A DNA stretch of 64,000 nt from the NCBI RefSeq assembly GCF_002355275.1, contig NZ_CP023449.1, positions 2,210,001 through 2,274,000 on the forward strand, given 5' to 3'. The number at the start of each line of letters is the position of its first letter. Position 1 is the stretch's first letter. Positions 44,442-53,034 of the stretch are shown here, in pieces. The notes beneath the pieces were generated by a model, which was given only the letters and a program-made list of their open reading frames with translations, was not told where the DNA came from and ran no database searches. A program made the translations under genes and the position numbers. The stretch is from Rhizorhabdus dicambivorans. GTDB lineage: Bacteria > Pseudomonadota > Alphaproteobacteria > Sphingomonadales > Sphingomonadaceae.

Positions 44442-45716
44442 ATGAATTCCACGTCCCGTTATGCGCTGCTCACCGCGCTTGGCCTTGCCGTCGCGGCGGT
44501 CGCGCCGGGCGCCCCCGCCTTCGCCGCCAAGAAGGAGGAGAAGCCCTCAAAGCCGGCGCTGAAGATCGGCAATGAGATCCGCAAGCCGCTGGGCGAGGCC
44601 GATGCCGCGATCAAGAAGAAGGACGTGGCCGCCGCCGAGGCCGCCCTGGCGACCGCGCGCGGGCTGGCCAAGACTCCGGACGAGCAGTTCGTCGTTGCCC
44701 AGTACAGCCTCAATGCGGCTCAGGTGAGTGGCGACCAGGCCAAGCTGTCGGCTGCGCTCGACGCGCTGATCACGGCCGGCGAGGCATCGGGCCAGCTCGC
44801 CGACGACCAGCGTTCGCAATATTACTGGTTCCAGGGCCAATTCGCCTATCAGGCGAAGAACTACACCAAGGCCGAGGCCTCGCTGCAGCGCGCCATCGCG
44901 GCGGGCACCCCGCATGCCGATGCCTATGCCATCCTGGCCGACGCGCAGTCGCGCAACGGCAAGCCGGGCGAGGCCGTCGCCACCCTGCAGAAGGTGATTG
45001 ACGCCAAGGCCGCCGCCGGCGAGGCGATCCCCTCCGAATGGTATGGCCGGGGCGCTGATATCGCCTCGCGCGCCAAGCTGCCGAACGAGTTCGTGCGTCT
45101 GACCACCGCCTGGCTCAGTGCCTATCCGGTCAAGCAGAACTGGCATGACTCGCTGTTCATCTATCGCCAGCTCGGCGGGCTTTCGGGTGACGTCGATCTC
45201 GACATGATGCGCCTTGCCCGCGCTGCCGGTGCCCTGCCGCTGTCGGCCGCGTCGAACTATATCGACTATGCGCTGGCGGTGTATCTGAAGTTCCCGAACG
45301 AGGCGGTCGACGTCCTCAACGAGGGTATCGCGGCGGGCAAGCTCAATGCCTCGAGCAGTCAGAACACCCGCGAGATCATCTCCCTGTCGCAGCCGAAGAT
45401 CGCCGCCGACAAGGCCTCGATCCCCGCCGCGATCACCGCGGCCAACGGCGCGAAGAGCAGCTTCAAGTCGGTGATGACCACGGCCGATCTGCTCTACGGC
45501 TACAAGGATTATGCGAAGGCCGCCGAGTTCTACAAGCTGGCCCTCACCAAGCCGGGCGCCGATGCGGGCCAGGCCAATTTCCGCCTGGGCCTCGCGCTGG
45601 CGCTGGCCGGGGACAAGGCCGGCGCCAAGGCGGCGTTCGACGCGGTCACCAGCGGCGCCTATGCCCCGCTGGCGGCGTACGCGAAGGTGTGGGCGGAAAA
45701 GCCCGCCACCGCGTAA
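44442..45716 (+). CDS. exported tetratricopeptide-repeat protein
   Basis: 424 residues: signal peptide (YALLTALGLAVAAVAPGAPAFA), then helical repeats with TPR-like pairs (IKKKDVAAAEAALATARGLA; FAYQAKNYTKAEASLQRAIA; PHADAYAILADAQSRNGKPG; YGYKDYAKAAEFYKLALTKP; LGLALALAGDKAGAKAAFDA). It is probably a periplasmic scaffold or solute-handling TPR protein; no partner domain. ATG 44442 follows CAGGAGG, and a strong terminator follows the stop. Likely monocistronic and well expressed. Confidence 0.85.
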   Translation: MNSTSRYALLTALGLAVAAVAPGAPAFAAKKEEKPSKPALKIGNEIRKPLGEADAAIKKKDVAAAEAALATARGLAKTPDEQFVVAQYSLNAAQVSGDQAKLSAALDALITAGEASGQLADDQRSQYYWFQGQFAYQAKNYTKAEASLQRAIAAGTPHADAYAILADAQSRNGKPGEAVATLQKVIDAKAAAGEAIPSEWYGRGADIASRAKLPNEFVRLTTAWLSAYPVKQNWHDSLFIYRQLGGLSGDVDLDMMRLARAAGALPLSAASNYIDYALAVYLKFPNEAVDVLNEGIAAGKLNASSSQNTREIISLSQPKIAADKASIPAAITAANGAKSSFKSVMTTADLLYGYKDYAKAAEFYKLALTKPGADAGQANFRLGLALALAGDKAGAKAAFDAVTSGAYAPLAAYAKVWAEKPATA

Positions 45717-45733
45717 GGATGGGGGTATAAAGG

Positions 45734-45770
45734 AAAGGGCCCCGGTCGCCTTTTGCGGCCGGGGCCCTTT
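45734..45770 (+). terminator. rho-independent terminator of the TPR gene
   Basis: AAAGGGCCCCGG (45734-45745) pairs perfectly with CCGGGGCCCTTT (45759-45770) and is followed by CTTATT. The loop is 13 bases. It lies 18 bp after the TPR stop and before the convergent Lrp gene. Confidence 0.85.
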
Positions 45771-45825
45771 CTTATTGCTGCCCGCCAGCGCGGGAATGGC
45801 GGGTAGTGGCAGGACCAGTCGGATA

Positions 45826-46302
45826 TCAGACCCCGTCGACAGGTATCCCGGCGATATCCTTGGAGGTACGGATCGTCAGCGAGGTCTTGACGCTGGCGAC
45901 GTTCGGCGCGGTCGTCAGCTGCGACGTCAGGAACTGCTGGAAGGCCTGCAGATCGTGGGCGACGATCTTCAGGATGAAGTCGATCTCGCCGTTGAGCATA
46001 TGGCATTCGCGCACTTCGGGGAGGGCGGCGACGTGCGCCTCGAACTGGCGGAGATCCTCTTCGGCCTGGCTGCGCAGCGAAACCAGCGCGAACACCGTGA
46101 TGCCATAGCCGAGAGCGGCGGCATTGAGCCGGGCGTGGTAGCTTTCGATCACCCCGGCTTCCTCGAGCGCGCGGACGCGGCGCAGGCAGGGCGGGGCGGT
46201 CAGGCCGGCCTTGCGGGCGAGATCGACATTGGTCATCCGCCCGTCCTCCTGCAGCTCGTGCAGGATGGTGCGATCGATTTGATCAAGGGACGGACCAGCC
46301 AT
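45826..46302 (-). CDS. Lrp/AsnC family transcriptional regulator
   Basis: 158-residue Lrp-type regulator: helix-turn-helix LDQIDRTILHELQEDGRMTN, VDLARKAGLTAPPCLRRVRA; RAM/AsnC effector domain with GYGITVFALVSLRSQAEEDL, VRECHMLNGEIDFILKIVAHD and LTTAPNVASVKTSLTIRTSK. ATG 46302 gives the normal MAGPSLDQIDR; the frame is open 19 codons upstream without family character. It probably senses an amino acid. Divergent from the degenerate kinase across 178 bp, so it may autoregulate or control that gene. Confidence 0.93.
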   Translation of the reverse strand: MAGPSLDQIDRTILHELQEDGRMTNVDLARKAGLTAPPCLRRVRALEEAGVIESYHARLNAAALGYGITVFALVSLRSQAEEDLRQFEAHVAALPEVRECHMLNGEIDFILKIVAHDLQAFQQFLTSQLTTAPNVASVKTSLTIRTSKDIAGIPVDGV

Positions 46303-46480
46303 GGAGAAACCTTTCAAAAACTCACGGCCTTCGTAGAATAAAGTTTCGGAAGAGTGCAATTAAAATAGCGGTGCGCTATGGGATGAAACGGTCTTTCCGC
46401 TCGCCCGGATGCGTTCTAATATCGCGGACGGGGGGAATGGTTGGAGGACCGTTCACAGACCCCCGAGTGGAGGCGGGCCT

Positions 46481-48271
46481 TTGCGTTTCGATGACATGCT
46501 GGCCACATTGCTTGCGCAGCCGGCGCCGACGCCCGAGGCGCGCGCGGTGCTGTGGCGCCAGGTGGTCGATGTACTCGCGCAGGGGCGGGGGCATCGGGTC
46601 GACGATCCGCTGGTCGACGCGCCCCGCGCGGTCGACGCCTATAATTTCCTGCGCTCCGTCCGTCCCGAAATCCCCGTCGATCTGCGGCTCGCCGCCGGCC
46701 GGGGCCTCGCCGGCCGGCGCGTGCCTTCCGAACTGGTGCTGCTGTTCGCCGAGGATCTGCCGCATATCGCCGCACCGATGCTGGGCCATGTCATCCTCGG
46801 CAACCGGCAATGGCTGGACCTGCTGCCGCGCCTGACGCCCAGCGCGCGCAACCTGCTGCGCAATCGCCGCGACCTGGGCTATGAGGTCGAGAAGGCGCTG
46901 GAAGGCTTCGGGCCCAGCGATTTCCTGATCCCTGGGCCGGTCGAGACGGCGGAGGCCAGCCTGGCGCCCCTCGCCGCGCCGATCGAGGATCTCGTCGCCG
47001 AGGCGCAGGCGCCCGAGGCCACTGTCGCACCGGTCACCACCACCCCGCCCATGGTGGAGCCCGAGCAAGCGCCGCCGTCGGCGGCGACCGATCCGATTCT
47101 CCCCGCCGGTATCGGCCTGCCCGGCGAAACCCAGATCCGCGATCTCCTGTCCCGGATCGAGACATTCCGGAACCGCTATCCCGCCAATGGTGAGGCGGAG
47201 GCCGGCGCCGCCGTCAGCCGTGTCGAGAATTTCCGGTTCGAGACCGGGGTCGACGGGGTGATCTGCTGGGTGCAGGGCGTACCGCGGGGGCCGGTGATCG
47301 GGGAAACGATCGCCGTCGCCGCGCACCAGACCGATCATGGCGTCGATGGCCATGCGGCCGGCGCCTATCGCAGCCGCACGCCGTTTCGCGATGCGCGGCT
47401 TACCATCGCGGGGCAGGGGCCCGCGTCCGGCGAATGGCGCATCTCGGCGGTGCCCTTCTTCGATCCCAAGGACGGCCGTTTCAGCGGCTATCGCGGGACG
47501 GCGCGGCGCCCGCGCGCCGATGAGAGCGCCATCGCCATGACCGGCGAAGCGCGGGCGCCGCGCAACCAGGGGATCAACGATTCGCTGCGCCACCTCGTCC
47601 ATGAACTGCGCACGCCGCTCAACGCGATCATCGGCTTTTCGGAGATGATCGAGGGCCAGGTGCGGGGGCCCGCCGCCGCCGCCTATCGCAGCCGCGCGCA
47701 GGATATCCTCGACCAGAGCAAGAAGCTGATGAGCGCGGTCGAGGATCTCGACATCGTCGCCTCGGCCCGCCCCGCCGAGGCCATGGCGCCCCCCGCGCCG
47801 GTGGATGCCGCGGCGATCCTGACGCGCCTCCACACCAATTTCGAGGCGGCGGCCAAGGAACATGCCAGCGGTCTGGCCTTCCGGATCGACGAGACGCTGC
47901 CGCCGGTCGCGGTCGATGCGCCGACGGTGGAGCGGATGCTGTCACGCCTGCTCGCCGCGACGATTGCGATGGCGGTCGAGGGGGAGAGGATCAGCGTCGA
48001 CCTGCAGCGCGACCCCCGCCGGTCGACCCATCTTCTGCTTACTCTGCTGCGTCCGCGCGCGCTCGACGGGCGCGACGAGAAGATGCTGCTCGATCCGGGC
48101 TATAATCCCGACGGCAATTGGCCCGATGCGCCGGTACTCGGCCTCGGTTTCGCGCTGCGGCTGGTCCGCAACCTTGCCATCGCCAGCGGCGGGATGCTGG
48201 AAATCGACGCGACCCGCTTCTACCTGAGCCTGCCGATCAGCCAGGGCAGGGCCGAGCAGGACGCGGGCTGA
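46481..48271 (+). CDS. degenerate histidine kinase-like protein
   Basis: 596 residues. N-terminal 170 are an unrecognised helical domain (LAQPAPTPEARAVLWRQVVD, RLTPSARNLLRNRRDLGYE). A Pro/Ala-rich linker (about 180-240) precedes a PAS-like part (FETGVDGVICWVQGVPRGP). The H-box LRHLVHELRTPLNAIIGFSE (His374) is intact and followed by coiled coil. The ATPase half is poor: VERMLSRLLAATIAMAVEGE lacks the N-box Asn, while a remnant G-box LGLGFALRLVRNLAIASGG remains. So it may accept but not generate phosphate. TTG 46481 is chosen for GTGGAGG seven bases upstream; the frame is open from 46409, and ATG 46496 is an alternative. Confidence 0.75.
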   Translation: MRFDDMLATLLAQPAPTPEARAVLWRQVVDVLAQGRGHRVDDPLVDAPRAVDAYNFLRSVRPEIPVDLRLAAGRGLAGRRVPSELVLLFAEDLPHIAAPMLGHVILGNRQWLDLLPRLTPSARNLLRNRRDLGYEVEKALEGFGPSDFLIPGPVETAEASLAPLAAPIEDLVAEAQAPEATVAPVTTTPPMVEPEQAPPSAATDPILPAGIGLPGETQIRDLLSRIETFRNRYPANGEAEAGAAVSRVENFRFETGVDGVICWVQGVPRGPVIGETIAVAAHQTDHGVDGHAAGAYRSRTPFRDARLTIAGQGPASGEWRISAVPFFDPKDGRFSGYRGTARRPRADESAIAMTGEARAPRNQGINDSLRHLVHELRTPLNAIIGFSEMIEGQVRGPAAAAYRSRAQDILDQSKKLMSAVEDLDIVASARPAEAMAPPAPVDAAAILTRLHTNFEAAAKEHASGLAFRIDETLPPVAVDAPTVERMLSRLLAATIAMAVEGERISVDLQRDPRRSTHLLLTLLRPRALDGRDEKMLLDPGYNPDGNWPDAPVLGLGFALRLVRNLAIASGGMLEIDATRFYLSLPISQGRAEQDAG

Positions 48272-48329
48272 CCGCGATCACCCGCTTGCCGCCCGAAAAG
48301 GTCTCCGCTATCGCCAGCCGTGCTGGTTG

Positions 48330-48405
48330 GGGCCTGTAGCTCAACGGTTAGAGCTGGCCGCTCATAACGGCTAGGTTGCGGGTTCGAGTCCTGCCGGGCC
48401 CACCA
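48330..48405 (+). tRNA. tRNA with CAU anticodon, probably tRNA-Ile2 (lysidine-modified)
   Basis: 76 nt including CCA. Acceptor GGGCCTG pairs CGGGCCC; D arm GCTC-AACGGTTA-GAGC; anticodon stem GGCCG/CGGCT with loop CTCATAA; T arm GCGGG-TTCGAGT-CCTGC; discriminator A, encoded CCA. The C4-G69 and C5-G68 pairs and short D loop fit Ile2, whose C34 is changed to lysidine by TilS, better than elongator Met. Intact and unpaired with any integrase. Confidence 0.9.
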
Positions 48406-48541
48406 GCATTTTCGCGGCTTGTCGATCAGCCGTCGGCATCGCCAGCCGTACCGGATCGCTGGCGGTGCCGTAGCGAAATTCATAGAGAATTAACCACCTT
48501 CGGTCACAGCTTCATGCCGAAACTGCGGCAAGGGCCTGAAC

Positions 48542-50389
48542 GTGAAAGAAATTGCCAATTTCGTTCCGGCGGCTGCTGCCGATGATGGTGATGCGGTCGC
48601 GACAGCCCTTGCGTGGCTCGAAGTCGGCGGTGTCGAGAGTGTGGAGGCGGCCTTTTCGCTGATGCGCCGCCAGGGGATCGCGCTCGACGGGCCGGAGGGG
48701 CAGGCGGTTCTCGTCGAGATAGTTTTCCAGATGCTTGAAGCGCTGGAGCAGGACCTGTCCAATCCGGATATCTGTATCCTGGCCCTGCGCTTCGAAAGGG
48801 ACGCTGCCCAAGCCGCGCTCGAATTGCTGTCGGCGGCCAATTTTGCCGACGGCGCGCGGGATCTGGGTGTCCTTGGCGACGCCATGGTGTTGATTTTCGC
48901 CGCATTGCAGGCGGCAACAGGCGATCGGGCGGACGCCATGGAAATCCTGCAGCATTCGGCATTCGCGCGTCCGGGGCGGGCCTTCCAATGGGCCGCCGCG
49001 CAGCTTCAGCTGCTGATGCAGGAGGACAGTCGCGGCGTCATGCAGCGTCTCTTCGAAATGACGCTGGACGGTCTCGATCATCCCGAAATCTGGCCGGCAC
49101 TCGGTGCCGTGACGGCGCACTTCCCCGACCTGATCGATGCAATCGCACCGTTGCTGGAGGATGAGCTTGGTTTCTACACCGAGTTCTGGGGCGTGATCCA
49201 CGCGCTTTGCGTGGCGGCGAGCGGGGAGCCTGCGCGAGGCTGGGCCCTGCTGGCGCCGCTCGCGACGGCGCACAGCCAGTCGACGATGACGCAGGGGGCC
49301 TGTTTCCACATTCAGTCGCTGCTCGATCCCGGTAATCCGATCTACGATCTGGAATCGCGCTTTTGCACGCTGCCGTTCGATGTGTTCGAGGTGCTCGACG
49401 GCAAGACCCATCTGTGCTGCGCGAGCTGGCTTCCGGAATCGGCGGGCAACCTGGCCGAACAGTCCTGGGAGGCTGTCTGGAATTCGGATAGCGCGCAGAG
49501 CATCCGGACCAGCATTCTCGACGGAAGCTTTCGCCACTGCAACAAGACGGCCTGCCCGAAGATCGCGGGCGGCACGCTGCCGCAGAAGGCGGAGCTGGCC
49601 TCGGAAGCCGAGCGCTGGCGCGACATCATCGGCAATTTCCGGACGCGCAGCGAAACGCCCCCGCAGCGGATCAATCTGGCCTATGACCAGACCTGCAATC
49701 TGTCCTGCCCCAGCTGCAGGACGGGCAAGGTCGCGGCGGACTCCGCGACACGGGCCCGGTTCGACAGGTTGCAGGACGAGCAGATCCTCCCGCTGTTGCG
49801 GCATGCCAGGCTTGTCCTCGTCACCGGCTCCGGCGATCCCTTTGCCAGCAAGAATTTCCGTAATCTGCTCGATCGGCTCGGGCCCGAGGATTATCCCGAC
49901 CTGCGGTTTCAGATCATGACCAACGGCATGTTGTTCACGCCGCGCGAGTGGACGCGCTTCCCCTCGCTCCATGGCCGGGTCGCCTATCTGCGGATCAGCC
50001 TCGACGCCGCCACCGGCCCGACGCACGAATTGCTTCGCCGTGGCGCGCGCTGGAAGACCATGGAAGAGAATCTGGCCTTTGCCCGGGACCTGCGCGCTGC
50101 AGGGGCGATCGACAGGCTGGAATTCTCCTTCACTGTCCAGACCGAGAATTATCGGGAAATGGGCATGCTGGTCGATATGGCTCATAGCTACGGCGCCGAT
50201 CACATAGCCTTTGGCCGCCTGACCAACTGGGGTACTTTCTCGGCGGAGGAATATGCGGCCAAGGCGGTTTTCAGCACCTCACACCCTCAGCATGGCGATT
50301 TCATCGAAGCCATGCAGGATGGGCGACTGCGCGACAGGATTGCCGGCCTGAACGACCTCGGCCAGTTCGTGCGATCATCACGCGCCTGA
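48542..50389 (+). CDS. radical SAM protein with N-terminal SPASM-like domain
   Basis: 615 residues. About 1-260 is helical, HEAT/TPR-like. A SPASM-like cluster follows: RFCTLPFDVFEVLDGKTHLC (Cys275, 292, 293) and SFRHCNKTACPKI (Cys333, 338). The radical-SAM core starts with CX3CX2C at Cys385, 389, 392 (YDQTCNLSCPSCRTG), continues with VTGSGDPFASKNF and ISLDAATGPTHELLR. The auxiliary cluster domain usually lies after the core; here it precedes it. Substrate unknown; no precursor peptide, glycosyltransferase or partner is next to it. GTG 48542 follows CAAGGGCCTGAAC. It lies downstream of the tRNA, likely its own unit. Confidence 0.85.
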   Translation: MKEIANFVPAAAADDGDAVATALAWLEVGGVESVEAAFSLMRRQGIALDGPEGQAVLVEIVFQMLEALEQDLSNPDICILALRFERDAAQAALELLSAANFADGARDLGVLGDAMVLIFAALQAATGDRADAMEILQHSAFARPGRAFQWAAAQLQLLMQEDSRGVMQRLFEMTLDGLDHPEIWPALGAVTAHFPDLIDAIAPLLEDELGFYTEFWGVIHALCVAASGEPARGWALLAPLATAHSQSTMTQGACFHIQSLLDPGNPIYDLESRFCTLPFDVFEVLDGKTHLCCASWLPESAGNLAEQSWEAVWNSDSAQSIRTSILDGSFRHCNKTACPKIAGGTLPQKAELASEAERWRDIIGNFRTRSETPPQRINLAYDQTCNLSCPSCRTGKVAADSATRARFDRLQDEQILPLLRHARLVLVTGSGDPFASKNFRNLLDRLGPEDYPDLRFQIMTNGMLFTPREWTRFPSLHGRVAYLRISLDAATGPTHELLRRGARWKTMEENLAFARDLRAAGAIDRLEFSFTVQTENYREMGMLVDMAHSYGADHIAFGRLTNWGTFSAEEYAAKAVFSTSHPQHGDFIEAMQDGRLRDRIAGLNDLGQFVRSSRA

Positions 50390-50443
50390 GGCAAGTGTAA
50401 GCCCCGGCCGCCCGAGGCAGTCGTCTCACGCGCGATGCCGATC

Positions 50444-50468
50444 GGAAACAGGAGCGGCGGTGCGCGTT
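50444..50468 (+). promoter_or_regulatory. near-consensus EcfG promoter
   Basis: GGAAA (50444-50448), 16-bp spacer, CGTT (50465-50468): one mismatch to GGAAC-N16-CGTT. It lies 35 bp before the start of the 93-residue gene. Confidence 0.45.
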
Positions 50469-50502
50469 GGGGGGTGTGATCCCAGCACTTCCGGAGGACG
50501 CG

Positions 50503-50784
50503 ATGGACGATCCCGAATGGACCGATGCCGATCTGGCCCTGCTTCAAAGCCTGGACGCGGCCGGCACCCCGATCGAGCAGATCGCCCGGCGGCTTGGGCG
50601 TGATCCCCAGGCGATCGAGGCGCATCTGCCGATCGCCCGGGCGCGCAAGGGCGTCATTCCAGTGCCCGAGCCGCGCGCGTCGGCCCCCAGATGGAACGGC
50701 CCCGACGAGGAGGGGGATGTCGGCCCCCCTTCCGGCCGCGACGAGGCCGATCCGTCGGCATGGGTCCATATCGGCAAGAGCTGA
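50503..50784 (+). CDS. small protein with helix-turn-helix-like start
   Basis: 93 residues. MDDPEWTDADLALLQSLDAA then GTPIEQIARRLGRDPQAIEA resembles a SANT/Myb-like or sigma4-like helix-turn-helix; the rest is Pro/Gly-rich (VPEPRASAPRWNGPDEEG). No family recognised. GGAGGACGCG directly before ATG 50503 is a good ribosome site. A likely EcfG-type promoter (50444-50468) suggests a stress-induced role. Nothing clear is seen in 50785-51042. Confidence 0.7.
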   Translation: MDDPEWTDADLALLQSLDAAGTPIEQIARRLGRDPQAIEAHLPIARARKGVIPVPEPRASAPRWNGPDEEGDVGPPSGRDEADPSAWVHIGKS

Positions 50785-51042
50785 GGGGGCGAAGCGGTGC
50801 CGCCTTACGGCCTTGCCGCCGGTCGCGACCGACGGGATCGGGCCTGCCTCATCGTCCTGTCCCCACCAGGCAAGGCCGGCCCGCCAGGATTCCGTCCTGC
50901 CTGTGAAGCGCGTCACTCCGCGAATCGTCAAAAAATGTGAACGCTGTGTTGCCGGATAGGATGTACTGATCGGTACCTCTTCCTATCTATAAAGCGATGG
51001 CGGCGATCACGACAGGCGCGGTGGCCGGCAAGGAGCAAGACG

Positions 51043-51336
51043 ATGGCGTATCTGCAATCCGAGCTGCCGCCCTCGACGGCCCCGGCGAAGCCGCTTGCGG
51101 TGCATGGCGTCTCGCCAGCCCCGATCGCGATACCGGCCCCTGCCGCGCGCTGGCCGGCCCGGATCGCAGCGCGCTTCGGCGCGGTGCTTGCGGCGATGCT
51201 GGCGCTGTTCTTCGTCGGTCAGGCGGCGGCCCGCGCCACCGAGTCCCTCGCCATCGGCATCATCGCCGCCGATCTGGTCTTCCTGCTTGTCGTCGCCGGC
51301 TGGTCGACGGTAGCTGTCAGCAGCCTGCGCCGCTGA
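51043..51336 (+). CDS. small Pro-rich membrane protein
   Basis: 97 residues. Pro/Ala-rich N-terminal tail (SELPPSTAPAKPLAVHGVSP) followed by two membrane helices (FGAVLAAMLALFFVGQAAAR; AIGIIAADLVFLLVVAGW). No family recognised. CAAGGAGCAAGACG before ATG 51043 is a strong ribosome site. The extensin-like gene starts 41 bp later on the same strand and may be co-transcribed. Confidence 0.7.
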   Translation: MAYLQSELPPSTAPAKPLAVHGVSPAPIAIPAPAARWPARIAARFGAVLAAMLALFFVGQAAARATESLAIGIIAADLVFLLVVAGWSTVAVSSLRR

Positions 51337-51377
51337 GAGAGGGGAGCCACGGGCCTCTTCGCGCGTAATGCGGGACG

Positions 51378-52094
51378 ATGGCCTTCGCCCGCACCTCACA
51401 CCGCCTCTTCCTCACCGTCTTCATCGCGGCGCTGGGCCTCGCCTTCTACAGCTGGGCGAAGGGGCACCCGCAGGATCTGCCCTGGACGCCGCTGTCGCTG
51501 GGTGAGCAGGCGGGGCGCTTCACCAACTTCAAGATTGCTGGGCTGCACGGCGATTTCCGTTCCTGCCGTCGGCTGCTCGACGATGGCGCGGAGGCGTATG
51601 CGGTGCTGCCACCGGCCCGGGCGGAGGGCGGGGCCTGCGGCTATGACGATGGCGTCCGGCTCGAAAGTTCGCCGGGCTTCGGCTATGCGCCGCGCGCCGA
51701 GGTTTCCTGTCCGGTGGCGATCGGGCTGTTCCTCTGGGAGCGCCAGGTGGTGCAGCCCGCGGCGCTTCGGCATTTCGGCAGGCCCGTCACACGGGTCGAC
51801 AGCTTCGGCAGCTATGCGTGCCGCCCGATCCGCGGAGGCCGCGAGGGGCGGTGGAGCGAACATGCCCGGGCCAATGCGATCGATATCGCCGGTTTCCGCC
51901 TGTCCGGCGGCCGGCGGATCAGCGTCGCCGGGGACTGGAGGCGCGATGGTGCCGAGGCCGCATTCCTGCGCGAGGTGCGCAACGGGGCCTGCCGCATGTT
52001 CGCGACGGTGCTTTCGCCTGACTATAATGCGGCGCACCGCGACCATCTGCACCTCGACCAGGCAGCGCGGGGCGGGTGGAGCTATTGCCGTTGA
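51378..52094 (+). CDS. extensin-like family protein (predicted D,D-peptidase-like metalloprotein)
   Basis: 238 residues: N-terminal membrane segment (LFLTVFIAALGLAFYSWA), then the extensin-like C domain (COG3921). Cys-bearing motifs FRSCRRLLDDG and ACGYDDGVRLESSPG are present, as is ASCPVAIGLFLW-type (SCPVAIGLFLWERQVVQPAA). The putative Zn site lies in WSEHARANAIDIAGF and HRDHLHLDQA, like LAS-type D,D-peptidases that cut peptidoglycan. It is anchored with the domain in the periplasm. Full length. The substrate is presumed to be peptidoglycan. Confidence 0.88.
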   Translation: MAFARTSHRLFLTVFIAALGLAFYSWAKGHPQDLPWTPLSLGEQAGRFTNFKIAGLHGDFRSCRRLLDDGAEAYAVLPPARAEGGACGYDDGVRLESSPGFGYAPRAEVSCPVAIGLFLWERQVVQPAALRHFGRPVTRVDSFGSYACRPIRGGREGRWSEHARANAIDIAGFRLSGGRRISVAGDWRRDGAEAAFLREVRNGACRMFATVLSPDYNAAHRDHLHLDQAARGGWSYCR

Positions 52095-52228
52095 GCAACA
52101 GGCTGCGCGCCCCGCAGCCACCCTGTGGTAGCATCGCGTAATCTTCTGGACATGGTCGGGCAAAGATGATGTGCTGTGGCCACAACATAATTCGGAGGGG
52201 ATCGCTCGGCAGTTTTTGGGGAACTGGC

Positions 52229-52825
52229 GTGGTCGATCTTGCACGTATCGATTGGTTCAAGGCGAGCATCCTCCCGCATGAGCGGGCCTTGCGCGCATGC
52301 CTGCGCCGGGCATCCACGGCAGGGGGCGACATCGACGATATCGTCTCCGAAGCGCTCGTCCGCGCCTATGGGACCGAGGATTGGGTGCGCATCGGCGATG
52401 GACGCCATTATCTTTTCCGCATCGCCCGCAACGTTCTGATCGATCATGCGCGGCGCAACGCGCTGGTCGCCTTCGACAGCCTCGATGATGCCGGCGACGG
52501 CGAAGCCGACCATCGTACAGAGGCCGCTATCTCGGCGCGCGACGAATTGCGCCAGGTCCAGCGCGCGATCGAGGCTATGCCGCCGCAATGTCGCCGTGTA
52601 TTCGTGCTGCGCCGGGTGCATGAGCGCTCGATCGGGGAGATCGCGGCCGAGATGGGGCTGTCGATCTCCACGGTCGAGAAGCATCTCGGCAAGGCGGTGG
52701 CCCTGCTCGCGCGGGTGATCGCCGAGATCGAGGAGGGAAGCTTTGGGCGAGGTGGAGAGCCCGCGCAGCGTGGAGGAGGGCCGGCTGGCCCGGGCGGCGC
52801 ATTTCTTTGCCCGGCAGCTCGATGA
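52229..52825 (+). CDS. ECF-family RNA polymerase sigma factor (FecI-like)
   Basis: 198 residues. Region 2: LRRASTAGGDIDDIVSEALV, DGRHYLFRIARNVLIDHARR; region 4: AIEAMPPQCRRVFVLRRVHE, RSIGEIAAEMGLSISTVEKH, LGKAVALLARV. This is the FecI-type layout, usually activated by a FecR anti-sigma upon siderophore uptake. The last 28 residues overlap the FecR-like frame and look non-conserved. GTG 52229 follows TTGGGGAAC; the frame is open from 52166. No TonB receptor is nearby, so the signal is unknown. Confidence 0.9.
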   Translation: MVDLARIDWFKASILPHERALRACLRRASTAGGDIDDIVSEALVRAYGTEDWVRIGDGRHYLFRIARNVLIDHARRNALVAFDSLDDAGDGEADHRTEAAISARDELRQVQRAIEAMPPQCRRVFVLRRVHERSIGEIAAEMGLSISTVEKHLGKAVALLARVIAEIEEGSFGRGGEPAQRGGGPAGPGGAFLCPAAR

Positions 52826-53018
52826 CCGGTCGGCGGAGTTGCGCGCCGAACTCGACGCATGGCTCGGCGCCGATCCCCGCAATGCCATCGCATTCGCGCG
52901 CGCAGGGGCGGCGTGGGAGAGGGCTGCCGGGGTGGGCGCCATGGCGCCGTCACCAGTGCAGGACGAGAACCGGCGGGACATGGCTGGTGCATCGCAACAG
53001 GGCCAGGACCAGCAATAG
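52743..53018 (+). CDS. short FecR-type N-domain (DUF4880) protein
   Basis: 91 residues, only the DUF4880 anti-sigma N-domain: EEGRLARAAHFFARQLDDRS, ELRAELDAWLGADPRNAIAF, ARAGAAWERA. A normal FecR continues with a membrane helix and a large periplasmic domain; both are missing, and the frame ends in a low-complexity ASQQGQDQQ tail. TTG 52743 starts inside the sigma gene, with GGAGGGAAG just upstream. It is either a true minimal anti-sigma or a truncated remnant. Confidence 0.65.
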   Translation: MGEVESPRSVEEGRLARAAHFFARQLDDRSAELRAELDAWLGADPRNAIAFARAGAAWERAAGVGAMAPSPVQDENRRDMAGASQQGQDQQ

Positions 53019-53034
53019 GCAGGGCTGAGCAGGG

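Noticed and set aside
46376-47863. 495-codon minus frame opposite the degenerate kinase
   Set aside because: Same kind of antisense shadow; the plus-strand protein has recognisable kinase motifs, the minus frame has none.
48330-48405. tRNA as an integration site of an element
   Set aside because: No integrase, no duplicated tRNA 3' end and no composition shift were found on either side.
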